This document shows positions 45,700 through 54,535 of a DNA stretch of 64,000 nucleotides, piece by piece. The translations under genes and the position numbers were made by a program. This DNA is from Tolypeutes matacus. Taxonomy: Eukaryota; Chordata; Mammalia; Cingulata; Chlamyphoridae. The stretch spans positions 2,553,825 through 2,617,824 of the forward strand of contig JAKSZT010017954.1 in assembly GCA_026826555.1 (NCBI GenBank), in the 5' to 3' direction. The number at the start of each line of letters is the position of its first letter. The first letter of the stretch is position 1. The notes beneath the pieces were generated by a model. The model saw only the letters and a list, made by a program, of their open reading frames with translations. It was not told the origin of the DNA and did not search any database.

Positions 45700-45717
45700 A
45701 TGGATGTGAGCAAAATG
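45700..45717 (+). CDS. Probable first coding exon of an unidentified gene (M-D-V-S-K-M)
   Basis: The ATG at 45700 has G at -3 and G at +4, a strong Kozak context. An in-frame TAG at 45646-45648 makes it the first in-frame start. After six codons comes ATG|GTAAGT, a full consensus 5' splice donor (45718-45723), giving a phase-0 intron. Placement at the 3' side of a CpG island fits a gene start. The rest of the protein lies beyond a long first intron and is not in this window as far as I can see, so I cannot name the gene or its function. Without splicing the frame would run 40 codons to a TGA at 45820-45822. Seen: start, stop, donor. Inferred: that this exon is used. Confidence 0.5.
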
Positions 45718-45867
45718 GTAAGTGAAGAGCAGGGGTCTGCCCTGCAACAGCCTGCCCCCGCGCTCTCCCCTTCTCTCTCCCGCCGGGTCGGCTCGATGCA
45801 TTCAAAGTTTCTGGATTGTTGATCCTGTCTATTGGCCCCAACTCCCGGCGAGCTGGAGGAGGGAGCC

Positions 45868-45921
45868 CGGCCGGGATCCCGGGGGCAGCAGGCGGCCGGG
45901 GATCCCGGGGGCGGCCGGGAT
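45868..45921. repeat. GC-rich short tandem duplication
   Basis: CCGGGATCCCGGGGGC occurs twice about 30 bases apart with small changes, just inside the proposed intron. Palindromic GGGATCCC cores are present in both. Confidence 0.6.
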
Positions 45922-46050
45922 GGGGTTCCCGGTTTCCCGCCGCGCTGCTGCCGGGGCTGCCGGGGAGATCTGCCTGCACTCCAGGCACAGGGCTGCGGGG
46001 CTCGCCTCCCAAAGTGGGAAACCACCCCGGCAGAGGAGAGACAGAGCTGC

Positions 46051-48045
46051 GGGCAGGGGGCTGGTCCTCTCCTCTGCCTGAGACCGGTGGGAAGATTTGT
46101 AGAGTGCGGGGAACACAGGTGATTTAACCATGGAGAAAGTGAAGACTCCTTGGGACAGATGGGGAGATGGGCTACATTTACCACTTGTAAATCCCAGCTT
46201 CACTTGGCCTCTTAGGCATCTGACTCCCCATCTTGACCCCCCATTTCCGAGAAGGGCTTTCCTTCTATGCCTGCCCCCAGGAAACCATAGGCGCTTCGGA
46301 GCAGAATAAATTGTAGTTCATTGAGCCAGGGAAGCAGCCCTCAGCGGGTGGCAGGATGTGATCTGGGGAGCCCCGAAGGAGAGGGGGGCTGGATCTCAGG
46401 GAGCACTGGAGACCTGGGGAACTGCAGGTTTTCCCAGGAGTCCAGATTGGCTTCCAGTCTGAATGGAGATTTAAGGGTGCCCTTGAGCTTTAGACCAGGG
46501 CACAGCCCCCTTCCTCCCAGCTTTGCAACCCTAAAGGCAGGAGGGTGCCCCACAAGGGCTGGTGCCCCTTGGGCTTCAGAGGAAAGAATCTGGATTGGGG
46601 GGTGTCTGTTTGGGGGAGGGGTCTGGGTCTGTAGATAGGGATGAGAAAGCTTTGAAATTTCAGTTCATTTTGTACAGAATTAGACTAGTATTCCCCAAAG
46701 GGTGCCTTTTGAGGCAACCATTGCCATGGTGAAGGTCAGGTGAGTCCTGGTCTGACCTGGCCTTGGCGCTGTGTCTTGAGTAGGGACAGGGCAGATGTTA
46801 GGGAGAGTGGTCTCTTCCTTGGCAGGAGACCAGTCTCAGACAACTGGGCACTGCCCCTGGTGTTGGGGGCTGGGGTTTGGAGTGATGATGATGATGACAC
46901 CTGCCTGTCCACTGTCAGGCAGTGCCAGGAGCCCAGCCCCCCACGCCTTATCCGCTGCATGCCATGCAAGCTTGCTTTCTTTGGGTGGCCTCAGAAAAAG
47001 AGCCTCTGCGCATCTGTGGGGTGGGGATGTAGAAAACCCAGCAGCACCTGGGCCCTTTCCTAGAGGTGTCAGCCAAACCAGGGTCACCTGCTTGGGCTCT
47101 GGAGGGAAGGGGCACTTGCCCCTCTAGCCTGAACCAGATCATGCAGAGCTTTCTTCTGGGCCAAGCTTAGGTTCCTTCCACACCCTGACCTGTGAGGACC
47201 ACAGAGACCTATGTCACTTCTGACACTACCACCTCCCTCCATCCCCTCATCACAGATAACAGCATTTATTTAATCCCTATCATTTCTTCAGCAAGTGCTG
47301 TATGAAGGACACATAGAAACATAATTTATGGTCTCCCTGCTCCCAGGGGTCCTTAGCTGTCAGGTGAGGGGTCCAGAGAGGTACAGGCCAACTGAGCAGC
47401 TCCAAGGGCTGGGGAGGTATGGGGTGGGGCCTGAGAAAGGTCTGGACTGCAGAGTTCAGGGGGTGATGAGGACCCAGGCTGGGTGGCGTTGGCTCTTCTG
47501 AGAGCAGTGAGGGCCGTGGCCTGTCGAGAGTCGCTGCAGGAGGAATGGGCCGAGCCCGCTGGGTGGGGTAGAGAGCATTGGCTGGGACAGAGGTTTGGGT
47601 TTAGGAAATGTGGAGATTGTTGCTTGGGGCCAGACCAGGAAGGCCTTGAACACCAGCCAAGGGGTTCCCACCTTAGCCTGTTGGCATAGGGTAACCTCTG
47701 GAGAATTCAGAACACAAATATCACCGAACAAAGGCAATGTTAAGTTCTCATGAAACATTTAAGCAGTCCAGTGCCCAGCCCTAGAAATATTGTTCCCAGT
47801 TCTTTATAAAGAGCACAGACATGGACTATAGCTAGAAGAGCCTTCCCCACCCCAAGGAATTGGCACCTACTTCCCATCCCTGCAAGAGGCCAAAGCTACC
47901 TTCTCTTCTGACCACCTCTTATTTGAAGTCTTCATCCTGGGGGCCTTTGGCTCCAGGGTTGACCCCAAACCCAGCATTTCAGCCACATCCTTGACAACCC
48001 AGCATCAGCTTAGGGATTTCTTTTACTTATTACTGAATGAGAAAA
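46051..48045. other. Probable intron sequence, no exon recognised
   Basis: The interval 47260-47700 has weak antisense L2 character ('AGGAAGGCCTTGAACACCAGCC'). The rest is unassigned. Confidence 0.45.
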
Positions 48046-48049
48046 AGCA

Positions 48050-48205
48050 GATGATAGTTCGCCTGACTCCCTGCATGATTTTGAGCAAATTTCTTACCCT
48101 CTTAGCCTTACCTGTAAAGTGAGAATAATAATATCTGCCTTGAGGATCCTAGTGAAGATTGCAAATAATTCTTTTCAGGTATAGGACCTGGCATAGTAAA
48201 TCCTC
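48050..48205 (+). mobile_element. MIR SINE
   Basis: 'GCATGATTTTGAGCAAATTTCTTACCCTCTTAGCC', 'CTGTAAAGTGAGAATAATAATATC', 'GGACCTGGCATAGTAAATCC'. Confidence 0.75.
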
Positions 48206-48584
48206 TGTACATGGTGCCTATTATGATGATAATGATTTCCATGTCCCATCTGGACCTCAGAGTGACTCTGATCTCCCCACACTCTTTATTTTCTTGATTG
48301 GCCTGAAGAGCTGGGCATAGGCTGTATTTCAATTGGTGCTCTTGGGACCAGTTCTCCCAGGTCTAGTTATCTTTCTGAATGAGGGCACAGATGACTGGGG
48401 ACAATGGATTCACCAGCTGCTCTGACCAATGAATTTTTGATGACATCAGATACCTCTACCCGAGGGGGAACCAGTTAGCCAGGCAGGGGTTGACGAAGTC
48501 TGTGCCTTCACTGAACACACAGACTGCACAAAATTTTAGTAGCAGGGCCAATGCTGTCAGTTCTTACAAAAGAATGGAAGTTTA

Positions 48585-48780
48585 TATAACAACTTATATT
48601 TGTATAGTGCTTTACAGTTTACAAGGCATTTTCATACCTACTCTCACAACAGCCCTATGAGGAAGGCAGGACAGAAATAATGAGCCCCTTTTACAGATGA
48701 GAGAATTGGAACTCAGACAAGTTAAGCCCAGGATCCCAGACAAGTGGCAGAACCAGATTTGGTACCAGTTTTCCTGATAA
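48585..48780 (-). mobile_element. MIR SINE, antisense
   Basis: 'TATAGTGCTTTACAGTTTACAAGGCATTTTCATACC', 'TTTTACAGATGAGAGAATTGGAACTCAGACAAGTTAAG'. It ends close to the neighbouring LTR. Confidence 0.85.
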
Positions 48781-48793
48781 CCAAAATATATGC

Positions 48794-49188
48794 TGTTTTA
48801 TTATCCTTAGCCACCATGAAATGGTTCTGCTTAAACAATGGGAATTTATTCGCTCACAGTTTTGAGGCCGGGAAAATGTCCAAATCAAGGCATCATCAAG
48901 GCACTGCTTTCTCCCTGAAGACCAGCGTTCTGGGCTGGCCACCTGTGCTCCTGGGTTCCTCTGTCACATGGCAAGGCACATGGCGGCATCTCCTGGTCTC
49001 TTCCGTCTTCCCGTCTTCTGGTTCCATTTCAGCTCCTTGCTTCCTGTGGCTTTTTCTCTGTCTGAATTTCATTCTTTTTTAAAGGACTCCAGTAATAGGA
49101 TTAAGAGCCATCCTAATTGATTAAGATGTGCATGAGGTGAGTCACACCTTAACAAGTAGCCACATCAAAAGGCCCTACTTAAAGAGTT
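48794..49188 (-). mobile_element. MaLR-like LTR, family B copy 3, truncated
   Basis: Shares 'CTTAAACAATGGGAATTTATT', 'CATGGCGGCATCTCCTGG', 'TCTGAATTTCATTCT' and 'CACACCTTAAC' with the copies at 15451 and 32433. The last 80 or so bases present in the other two copies are missing here. Confidence 0.7.
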
Positions 49189-49859
49189 AGCTGTTCAGAG
49201 GCTCTGGGGGCAAGGATGGCCTCGAGTCCTTGCCAGCCAGGAGACTCTGGCTCAGCACTTGGGCTTTGGGAATGGTCCTCCGGGACCTGTGGGTGCCACC
49301 GCTGAGGTCTAGTGTGGCTGGTGGAGGAGCATTTGGCCTCAGGTGCAGAGGCAGCTCATCTTAACACTGGCGAGCAGTTCCTGAGAAGTGAGTCCACATA
49401 TCCTGGGCTGTTGGCTTTGTGCATCCGCCACCACAGCTTCAGAAGCTCAGCAGAACATCACAGGTCAGACAGCTTGTCCCAAAGACCCTGGAAGAAGGTC
49501 AGGGATCCTAGATTATCTTGGCCTCAGCCAGATGCCAGCAGGGAAGGAAATCTGTTATTTGCCTTTTTTCTTTTTTTTTTTTTTAATGCTTAGGAAAAAA
49601 AAGAGTTTTTGATTTACCATAGGACTGCTATCTTTTATTGTCACTGGTCATAAGAATGAACCCTTTTAAGATGAGGTTCAGTTCAATTTCACAGGAATGT
49701 ATTGAATTCCCTCTTTACTTGCAAGCCCCTTGGTGTGGATTTAGGATTAGGGAGACAGTTGCGGCCAAGGGCTTGTCTGCGGAAGGGCTTACAGGGTCCA
49801 GAGAGAGATTTCCTTGAATTGTGTTAAGTGCAATGACATATTAATAAAGCAACTGTAGC
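49189..49859. other. Non-coding sequence, nothing recognised
   Basis: A T-rich run sits at 49567-49584. No exon or repeat assigned. Confidence 0.45.
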
Positions 49860-50045
49860 TGCTTTATTATCTTTAGAACCCTCACCTGGATTATTTTCTT
49901 CCTTACAACCACCTTGGGAGGCAAGAATTTGTGTCCATGCTTCACCTCTGAGGACCTGGCTTCAGAGGCCCCTCCGGTAAGCCAGAGGCCAAGTTCAGGT
50001 GCAAACATGGTTTTATGACAGCCCAGCCCACTGTGCTCTACAACA
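49860..50045 (-). mobile_element. MIR SINE, antisense
   Basis: 'CTTCCTTACAACCACCTTGGGAGGCAAG' to 'AGCCCACTGTGCTCTACAAC', which is the complement of the MIR head. Confidence 0.65.
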
Positions 50046-50489
50046 GAGACACCCTCTCCTCCTGTCCTGTGTCCTTCTCTCTCCCCCAACTCGGCTGGGT
50101 GGTTTTCTTGATTAGCCTGGTTCCACCAAACCTTTCTTCCTCTCTCGCCTGGAGTGGTCCCAGTCCAAACCCAGACAGTCACGTAGGCTGGTAGCTGCCC
50201 CTGAGCCAAAGGATGCAGCAGCCAGACAAAACCCGTGCTGCCCCAGGACCCCAAAGAAGTTAAGCCATATGTCTTTTAAGGAAAAAATCCCCATGTCTCC
50301 TTTAGATTCTGAAGTTCCACTGCACCTTTTATTTGGAGGTGATTTCTGCAGGCAAGTAGGGGATTCGGGCATGGGGGCATCTTGGTGAATGTGGTGGCCG
50401 AGTTAGTGGGACTCCACAACTCCATCCCCTGTGCACAAAGGGTCAGGCAGCGACTTCTGGGTCCTTCTGAAATTGCACCAGGTGCCAAG
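50046..50489. other. Non-coding sequence, nothing recognised
   Basis: The minus-strand ORF 49841-50254 overlaps it but has no domain. Confidence 0.45.
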
Positions 50490-50710
50490 TGTGGGGTTTA
50501 GAGTCACATCAGCCCCAGGCTAAATCCCGCTGCTCCCACTTGCCAGTCTGAGACCTGGACAAGTCAATTGACCTCTCTGGGCTTCAGTTTCCTCATTTCT
50601 CAGATGGGACAGTATCTGCAGACTTGGGGCTGGGGGTGTTGAGACAGCATGCTTAAAGTACTTGGCTCACAGAAGGCACTTAATAAGTGATGGCTGTAAT
50701 TATTAATATT
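50490..50710 (+). mobile_element. MIR SINE
   Basis: 'TGAGACCTGGACAAGTCAATTGACCTCTCTGGGCTTCAGTTTCCTCATTTCTCAGATGGG' and 'AAGTACTTGGCTCACAGAAGGCACTTAATAAGTG'. Near full length. Confidence 0.85.
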
Positions 50711-50749
50711 TTTGCTCATTCATGTAGGACAATACATCAAATCTTAATG

Positions 50750-51280
50750 CTTTAGTTGAAGGCGTAGGGCATCCCTTCATTCCAAAGGCTCACTCTGCTG
50801 GGTGAGCTCCGTCCAGTGGGGCAGGCAGATGCATTAGTACATACTTACCATATGGGTGATGATATGCACAAGGTACATTGAAGGAAGGCCTAGCATAGGA
50901 GAGGGTGGGGCTGACTGGCTGGCGGCTTGAGGAGAGACATCACTGAGGAAGATGGACGGGGAGGAGGAGGGGTTCTCCCGGGGGTAAGGAAAGCAAGGGC
51001 CTTTCTAGGCTCAGAGAACCACGTAGGCAGAAGCCCCAGGTCGAGAAGTGTGGGGCTGGTTCAGGAACTCCCTGTGGTTTGTGCTGGGAGAGTAGGCTGC
51101 CCCGTCTCCATGGGACGAGCACAGTTCCCGGGACAGACCCTGAGCAAAGACACAGGATCCAAGTCTTTTCGTGCCTCCGTCCTTCCCGGAAGAGGTGATG
51201 TTTATGCTCCTTTGGAGTCGGGGAGCAGCAGTTTCACTGATGACAGCACATAACACATGGTAGTCGCTGAAGGAATGACT
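50750..51280 (-). mobile_element. Possible L2 LINE, antisense
   Basis: 'CACGTAGGCAGAAGCCCCAGGTCGAGAAG' and neighbouring words resemble a worn antisense L2. Confidence 0.35.
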
Positions 51281-51879
51281 GCACTGATAAAGAAAGGAGA
51301 CTTTCCAGCAGAGAGAGAGGCACTGTGTGCAGACCAGATGGGAGCGAACAAATCTGGTGAGCCAAGTTTGAGCAGAGCCAGAGAAATGAGAGGGCAAGGA
51401 TGAGGCTTGTGCGCCGGCAGGGACAGTCCAGGTTAAAAAGGAGACAGCGAGTCTCCAGGACCCCAGGAGTGGGGCTGTCTCCGCATGGCTGTGCTCTTTG
51501 GGCCAGAAGTCTTATATCACCTTCTGGTCCCAGGGCCTGGAAGTGGCCCTCGCTGGCACCAGGGTAAGCGTGGGAGCCACAAACCTTGGACTGGGGACAA
51601 GCTTTTTGCAATGAGCATTTCATTAACTTTCTGTTGACTCGGGCTGCTCTTTGGAGCACCCAGCTCAGGCTCATTTTCTGGGATCTAAAATAACTTTTGT
51701 AGTTGTCTCAGAGTGGATTTTTTTTTTTTTTTGAAAGCTGTCTTCCCACGTCACTGCCTCCCTAACTCAGCCAGGCCTTGGTGCTGGGACAGTGGTGTTG
51801 CCAGTGGTTATGGCAGGTGAGGTTAAAACACCCAAGTCTTGGCCACTATCCTTTGTGCCCTGCACACATAGGAAGGTTG
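51281..51879. other. Non-coding sequence, nothing recognised
   Basis: Contains a T-run at about 51719-51732. Minus-strand ORFs of 128-146 codons have no domain. Confidence 0.45.
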
Positions 51880-52345
51880 TCCATTCCATCAGCAAACACC
51901 GAGGACCTACTTGGGCCCTATGCCAGACACAGAGAATAAAAAAGAGAATGTGGTTGTTTGAGGGATCCTGCCATCAAGGAGGTGGAAGAGACAGATAATT
52001 GTAAGGTAGGATGATACGTGCATTGTTAGAGATTTAAGCAAAGCCCTTTGTCTAAAGGTAGGATGTAGAGGTAGGAATCATTCATCCTGCCAGGTGGTAT
52101 AGGGGGTTGGAGAAGGTGACATTCCACTGGCCCATTCACTCATTCATTTATTCAAAAAATACTTATTTCACTGGCTCATTCACTCATTCATTTATTCAAA
52201 AATACTTATGAGTGCCTGCCATGTGCGAGGTTCTTTTCTAAGCCCAAAACATACAGAGATCCCTGCCTTGCAGAGCTTACCTCCTGTGGGCAGGGGAGGT
52301 CAAAGTAAAGGAGGAAGTTTTGCAGCTTATTGGAAAGGTGACAAG
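51880..52345 (-). mobile_element. L2 LINE, antisense, 5' side of the antisense pattern
   Basis: 'CACCGAGGACCTACTTGGGCCCTATGCCAGACAC' followed later by 'TTATGAGTGCCTGCCATGTGCGAGG' show two copies of the same L2 end in the same orientation. A tandem duplication occurs inside. Confidence 0.6.
52122..52208. repeat. 44-bp tandem duplication
   Basis: Two adjacent units (52122-52165 and 52166-52208) share CACTGGCYCATTCACTCATT and the following ATTTATTCAAAAA-type run, with three or so differences. Confidence 0.85.
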
Positions 52346-53519
52346 TGATCTGGAAAAGGGGGTGGGGAAGTGGCTGCAGATGCCCTGAGGATGCTTAGGT
52401 AAGAACTGTTAGAGGGGTGAGCCAGTCATTCCTGGCAGGGGCTCTTCCTTGGCTGCTGGTGGAACCTGGGACCCCTGTTTGTTAGTCTGCTCTTGGCTGA
52501 CAGTCTTGGCTCCCAGCCTCGGCCCCTGGCTCATTGTGGAGAGACAGTGATATCTAGGCCCTGGGGCTCCCCATCACCGTCCTCCTTCAGCCCAGTCAGC
52601 TTTGAGCGCAGGAGTCAACTGTCCTTTACAGAGGTCCTCAGAGCTCCTCAATTTCCCCCAGACGTCTTAGAAGTTGGAGGGAAGACGCAGCCTCTTGTTT
52701 CCAGCAAATTCCCCTTAAGGGAGCCTAGGGTCAGCTGAGCCTTTACGGACCATGGTCCTGGGTGCGCATTTGGCGCCATCAACAGCACAGGAGGCCCTCT
52801 CAGCCGAGCCTGAATGAGGGTGGGGCGACAGCATTTGGTTCATCTTCAGAAAAAGCGTGGGCCCTGTGCGTGTTCAAGGTGGAGAAACTGAGGCTGAGAG
52901 GTGAAGTCTATCCCCAGCCTTGAGCCAGGATTCCTTACTATGAATTCTAGGCTCTTCCTGAGGCAGCTTTTGGCCCAGCTTTGGCCTCTCAGCTCCCACG
53001 GGGGGCCAGCCACAAGGTACTGGGTTTGTCCCTTGCATGAAGCCCCTCCCCACGGCTCCACTTCTCCCTGGCCTCTGACCCCGTGGCTCTTCACCTCCCC
53101 TTCCCTAAGGAAGCGCTGTCCTTCACCACTAGAGGAACAGAAGTGAGCGCACAGGCTGTTCTGCGTTCTGAGGAAGTCGTAGCATCACCACCCAACAACT
53201 GATGATGAAATCTGCCTCCGAAATTAGCAACAACCCCTCTCTCCACTTAGAAAACTGCTTAGCACATCCTCCCCAGCTTGTTCTTACTCCCCAAGATTGG
53301 AGAAGGAAATAGCCATCAGGTGGGACACGCCACGGCCTCCTGAGGGTCTGGGAGCCTGCGGCGCTCTGCGAGATCCATGCTTTGATTCTACGTTCGTAAG
53401 GACCTGTTCTCAGAAGCTAGAGTTGTACAACCACCTCTGTGTTCTTGTCTGCGGAAATGAGTCTGAATCACCCTTCCCAGGGCTGGAAGGACGTACAGCT
53501 GGGGTTGCTGGCCCTGGCC
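52346..53519. other. Mostly unique sequence with a worn MIR trace
   Basis: An antisense MIR piece is likely at about 52865-52960 ('GGAGAAACTGAGGCTGAGAGG'). No exon recognised. Confidence 0.45.
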
Positions 53520-53672
53520 CTGGGATGAGAGTCTCTTGTTTCCAATTCTGGCTCTGCTGCTTACTTGTGGGGTCGTCTGGCCAGCCGAGCCAGTCACTCA
53601 ACCACTCCGAGGCTCAGTTTTCTTCTCAGAGTCCCAGTATTGCTGTAAGGGTTAAATGAAATAATGTAGCAC
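53520..53672 (+). mobile_element. MIR SINE
   Basis: 'TTTCCAATTCTGGCTCTGCTGCTTACTTG', 'CTCAACCACTCCGAGGCTCAG', 'GTAAGGGTTAAATGAAATAATG'. A (CA)n run follows at 53676-53692. Confidence 0.75.
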
Positions 53673-53749
53673 CCCCCACACACACACACACCCCAAACTT
53701 ATTTCTCCCCTGGGTCTCCCATCTCACGAATGGCAACTCAGTCCTTCTA

Positions 53750-54535
53750 GATGCTCTGCCAAAAAAGTGTGGCATGATCCCTGCCACACTCACACACCTG
53801 TCCTCTTCCTCACACCCCATGTCCAACCCATCAGCAGCTCCTGTTACCTTTGCCTTCAGAATAATTCAAATCAGACCACGTCGCAGTATCTCCACTGCTG
53901 CCACCCTGGTCCAAGCCGCCGTCATCTCTGGCCTGGATTCATGCAACAACGTCTTCATTGTTGTCCCTGCAGTATATTCTCAACACAGCAGCCAGAGGGG
54001 TTCTTTTAACAAGTCAGATCGAGCCATTCCTTTGCTCAGAACCTTCTAGTGGCTTCCCATCTGGCTCAGAACAAAGGCCAGTTCTTAGTTGTCACAAGGC
54101 CTCTCCCACCTCTGATCTCTCCACTCCAGCCACACTTAACCACCTGGCTGTTCCTTATTTGGTCCACTTGGGCTCCTGCGCTGGGCCTTTGCACGTCCTG
54201 CTTCCGCTGCCTGGAACTCTCCCCCAGGTGTCTGCAGGCTTGATTCCTCCTCTCTTGCAGATCCATGTTCCTGTATCACCGTCTCAGTACTGCCTTCCCT
54301 GATGACCCTTTGTAAGATGAAAACACCAGTCTGGTATGCCCCGTCCTCATGCTCAGCCTTATTCTATTTCCATAGCACCTATCACCACCTGACACACCAT
54401 ATGTTTTATTTCTGTGTTTAATGCCATTCTCTCCCCACTAAAATATAAGCTCCATGAGGGCAGACACTTTTGTCTTTTTTTTGTTCACTGCTGTATTCCT
54501 GACAGAGTCTTGAGTGAATGAATGAGTCAATAGGG
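53750..54535 (+). mobile_element. L2 LINE, long 3' end, sense
   Basis: Best L2 in the window: 'CAGCAGCTCCTGTTACCTTTGCCTTCAGAATAATTC', 'ACACAGCAGCCAGAGGGGTTC', 'TAGTGGCTTCCCATCTGGCTCAG', 'GCTCCATGAGGGCAGACAC', ending in a GAATGAATGAGT tail. No frame is intact over its length. Confidence 0.9.

Larger units (their letters stand above)
45030..46050 (+). promoter_or_regulatory. CpG island promoter
   Basis: Dense CpG from about 45.05 kb to 46.0 kb, most intense at 45230-45620, in sharp contrast to its surroundings. It contains a GGGGCGG Sp1/GC box (45626-45632) and two ETS-type ACTTCCTG sites (about 45153-45160 and 45212-45219). There is no TATA box where one would be expected, which is normal for CpG-island promoters. 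Plus-strand direction is inferred from the ATG and splice donor at 45700-45723. The transcription start is not defined by sequence alone. Confidence 0.85.

Noticed and set aside
44396..45709. Plus-strand ORF of 437 codons ending at the CpG island
   Set aside because: It spans a transition from ordinary to extremely GC-rich sequence, and its second half is low-complexity Pro/Arg/Ala/Ser typical of CpG-island DNA read by chance. It has no domain, and its minus-strand counterparts are equally open.
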